Shown here: positions 62,736 through 64,000 of the stretch, one piece after another
Layout of the letters: each line of letters starts with the position of its first letter
Position numbering within the stretch: the stretch's first letter is position 1
From: Cinnamomum chago
Taxonomy: Eukaryota > Streptophyta > Magnoliopsida > Laurales > Lauraceae
DNA: 64,000 nucleotides
Reading direction: 5' to 3'
Assembly (NCBI GenBank): GCA_038049695.1
Contig: CP142457.1
Span: forward strand, 56,044,501 to 56,108,500
Notes under the pieces: generated by a model
Told to the model about the DNA's origin: nothing
What the model saw: the letters and a program-made list of their open reading frames with translations, nothing else
Databases searched by the model: none
Program-made: the position numbers and the translations under genes

Positions 62736-63340
62736 TGCCAAAAAATGGTTTCGGGCACCACCGGTCAAGTGATAAATAATTAATGGAAAAATGGATGGAG
62801 AGAGAGAGAGAAAGAAAGAGGGGATTTATAGTGGTTCGGTCAGTATGACCTACGTCCACTTTAAATGATTGCTTTATTGCTCTGGGGAGGAGATTACAAA
62901 GTAGTCAGATACAATAATGAGGTGTAGAATTCGAGAGATCCCTTTCCTTTGATAGGACTCCTCCTTTTATACTCTTTCTCCAACGGGTGGGGAGATTCTC
63001 CAGGGATCTCCAATGATGTACGCTCCAGTCTGGTGGAGTCTTCCGAACTGTCCTCAACAGATGAGGAGATAAGATATCCTCCGCGGGAACTGGTAAGAGC
63101 AGGTAGACGGAACGACGTGCGCTGACTTTGTCCTTTAGTGGATCCGGATCCGGCCGATGACGACCCGGGCTTATCATGGACTTGGGTCAGTTGGTCTTGA
63201 CCTGCTATAGTGGACCGAGCCGTTCTGGCCTAACTCGTCACTGCGGATCGAGTCATTTGGGCCTGGCCCATCATTTGCCCCTCAATGTCTCGCGTCAAAG
63301 AAGGCTTTGAAAGGGAGACATTAGTAAAATCCAAACTTCT
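62736..63340. mobile_element. LTR-retrotransposon-like sequence, boundaries uncertain
   Basis: The segment has words common in plant LTRs and leaders, such as TTTATAGTGGTTCGG followed by TGACCTACGTCCACT (about 62824-62862), and CCTCAATGTCTCG (about 63281). It is more GC-rich than the intron. I cannot pair two LTRs within the window, and no gag or pol motif is visible, so the class is not settled. Confidence 0.45.
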
Positions 63341-63377
63341 TCATGCCAAACAATTTGTAGATTTTCTGAACACTGAA

Positions 63378-63958
63378 CCCGGGCAGGGGCGCCAGCCAGG
63401 GCACGGGCGCGGAGAGCACTGGGGGTGCTGGCGAGGAGCCGAAGGAGCTTGGCGCCTAGCCTGGGCGAGGAGCATGGAGGAAATGGGCGCCCAGGGTGCT
63501 GCTTGGCACTCGGGAGGCACGGGCGCGGAGCACTGGCGAGGAGCGCGCGCGGGGAGCGGGCGAGGAGCTGTTTGGGCGAGCATATTTGTTTCTTATTTTT
63601 TCAACTATCAAGTATAAATGGTGCCAAACAATGCTTACATGCACATGATTGATGTGATCAGGAGTGTAAGAGCTTTTGCACATTATTTAATACCATATTG
63701 ACATGTGTCATTTCCTTAACTATCCAACATAAGCACCATGCACTTTTTTTTTTTTTATTGGTGGTGGCAGGGACGCCCAACACAAGATGGGCGCCCAGCA
63801 CTTGGAAGGGGCGCCCAAGTGATTGATATTTATTTATTTATTTATTTATTTTTTTTTTTTTTTGTTGGTCGGCGATCACGTGGACGAACCACGGCAACGG
63901 GCGCCCATGTGGCTGCTGGGAGCCCAGCCAGCCCTATTGCTGGAGTGGGCGAGCTGCC

Positions 63959-63965
<7 letters not shown>
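63378..63965. repeat. GGGCGCCC-rich low-complexity block
   Basis: GC-rich sequence built from variants of GGGCGCCCAGCAC, GCGAGGAGC and CACGGGCGCGGAGCACTGG. It falls in two parts (63378-63580, 63770-63965) with AT-rich sequence between. The palindrome GGGCGCCC occurs near 63484, 63790, 63810 and 63900. Open frames on both strands follow from this composition. T-runs lie at 63849-63862 and 63964-63991. Confidence 0.6.
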
Positions 63966-63994
<29 letters not shown>

Positions 63995-64000
63995 GTGGGA

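Overview
This window is nuclear DNA from a flowering plant. It is AT-rich, its genes carry GT-AG introns, and much of the intergenic space is DNA-transposon debris, SINEs, microsatellites and a TRIM retrotransposon of the Cassandra type. The species cannot be fixed from the sequence; a woody angiosperm is a reasonable guess, but only an inference. I see no bacterial operons, CRISPR arrays or organellar gene blocks.

Four protein-coding genes can be supported. (1) On the plus strand, 7081-17080, a 12-exon gene encodes a METTL17/Rsm22-type mitochondrial small-ribosomal-subunit assembly protein of 511 residues. (2) On the minus strand, 29037-22318, a 7-exon gene encodes a 752-residue WD40-repeat protein of the plant WDR44-like family. 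(3) On the minus strand, 55079-52588, a 6-exon gene encodes a complete 354-residue ATXR6-type histone H3K27 monomethyltransferase (PHD finger, PCNA-interacting box, SET domain), with clustered E2F-type sites and a telo-box just upstream. (4) On the plus strand from 62074, the first coding exon of a DEDD 3'-5' exonuclease is present; the rest is not in the window, and retrotransposon-like sequence follows in its first intron. All exon joins in the three complete models keep frame and end at the expected family C-termini. The genes have no obvious shared pathway; this is ordinary plant gene order.

Layout: 1-4743 is intergenic with two Harbinger-like MITEs, one of them a dimer. 4793-5090 looks like an orphan 5' leader exon. 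5891-7035 is an internally deleted, frameshifted hAT transposon relic whose 3' terminus lies 45 bp from the METTL17-like ATG. 17.1-22.3 kb is gene-poor. 29.0-30.0 kb is the WD40 gene leader and promoter. 30-52 kb is a long gene-free stretch holding a MITE with TCP-like motifs, an isolated CpG-dense patch at 33.9-34.4 kb, an intact Cassandra element (39709-40398), a SINE, and a cluster of GGGCTGG-ended repeats. 55.9-61.9 kb is a nest of small elements, including a repeated hairpin motif split by a 1-kb MITE and a SINE. 62.7-64 kb is LTR-like sequence followed by a GGGCGCCC-rich block.

The most noteworthy points are the hAT terminus at the METTL17-like promoter, with a matching 119-bp MITE inside the ATXR6 gene; the repeated hairpin array at 57.5-59.4 kb; arrays of GTGGGNCCCAC motifs carried by two mobile elements; and the Cassandra element whose two LTRs carry different tandem duplications. 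I did not find a convincing wholly new biological system.
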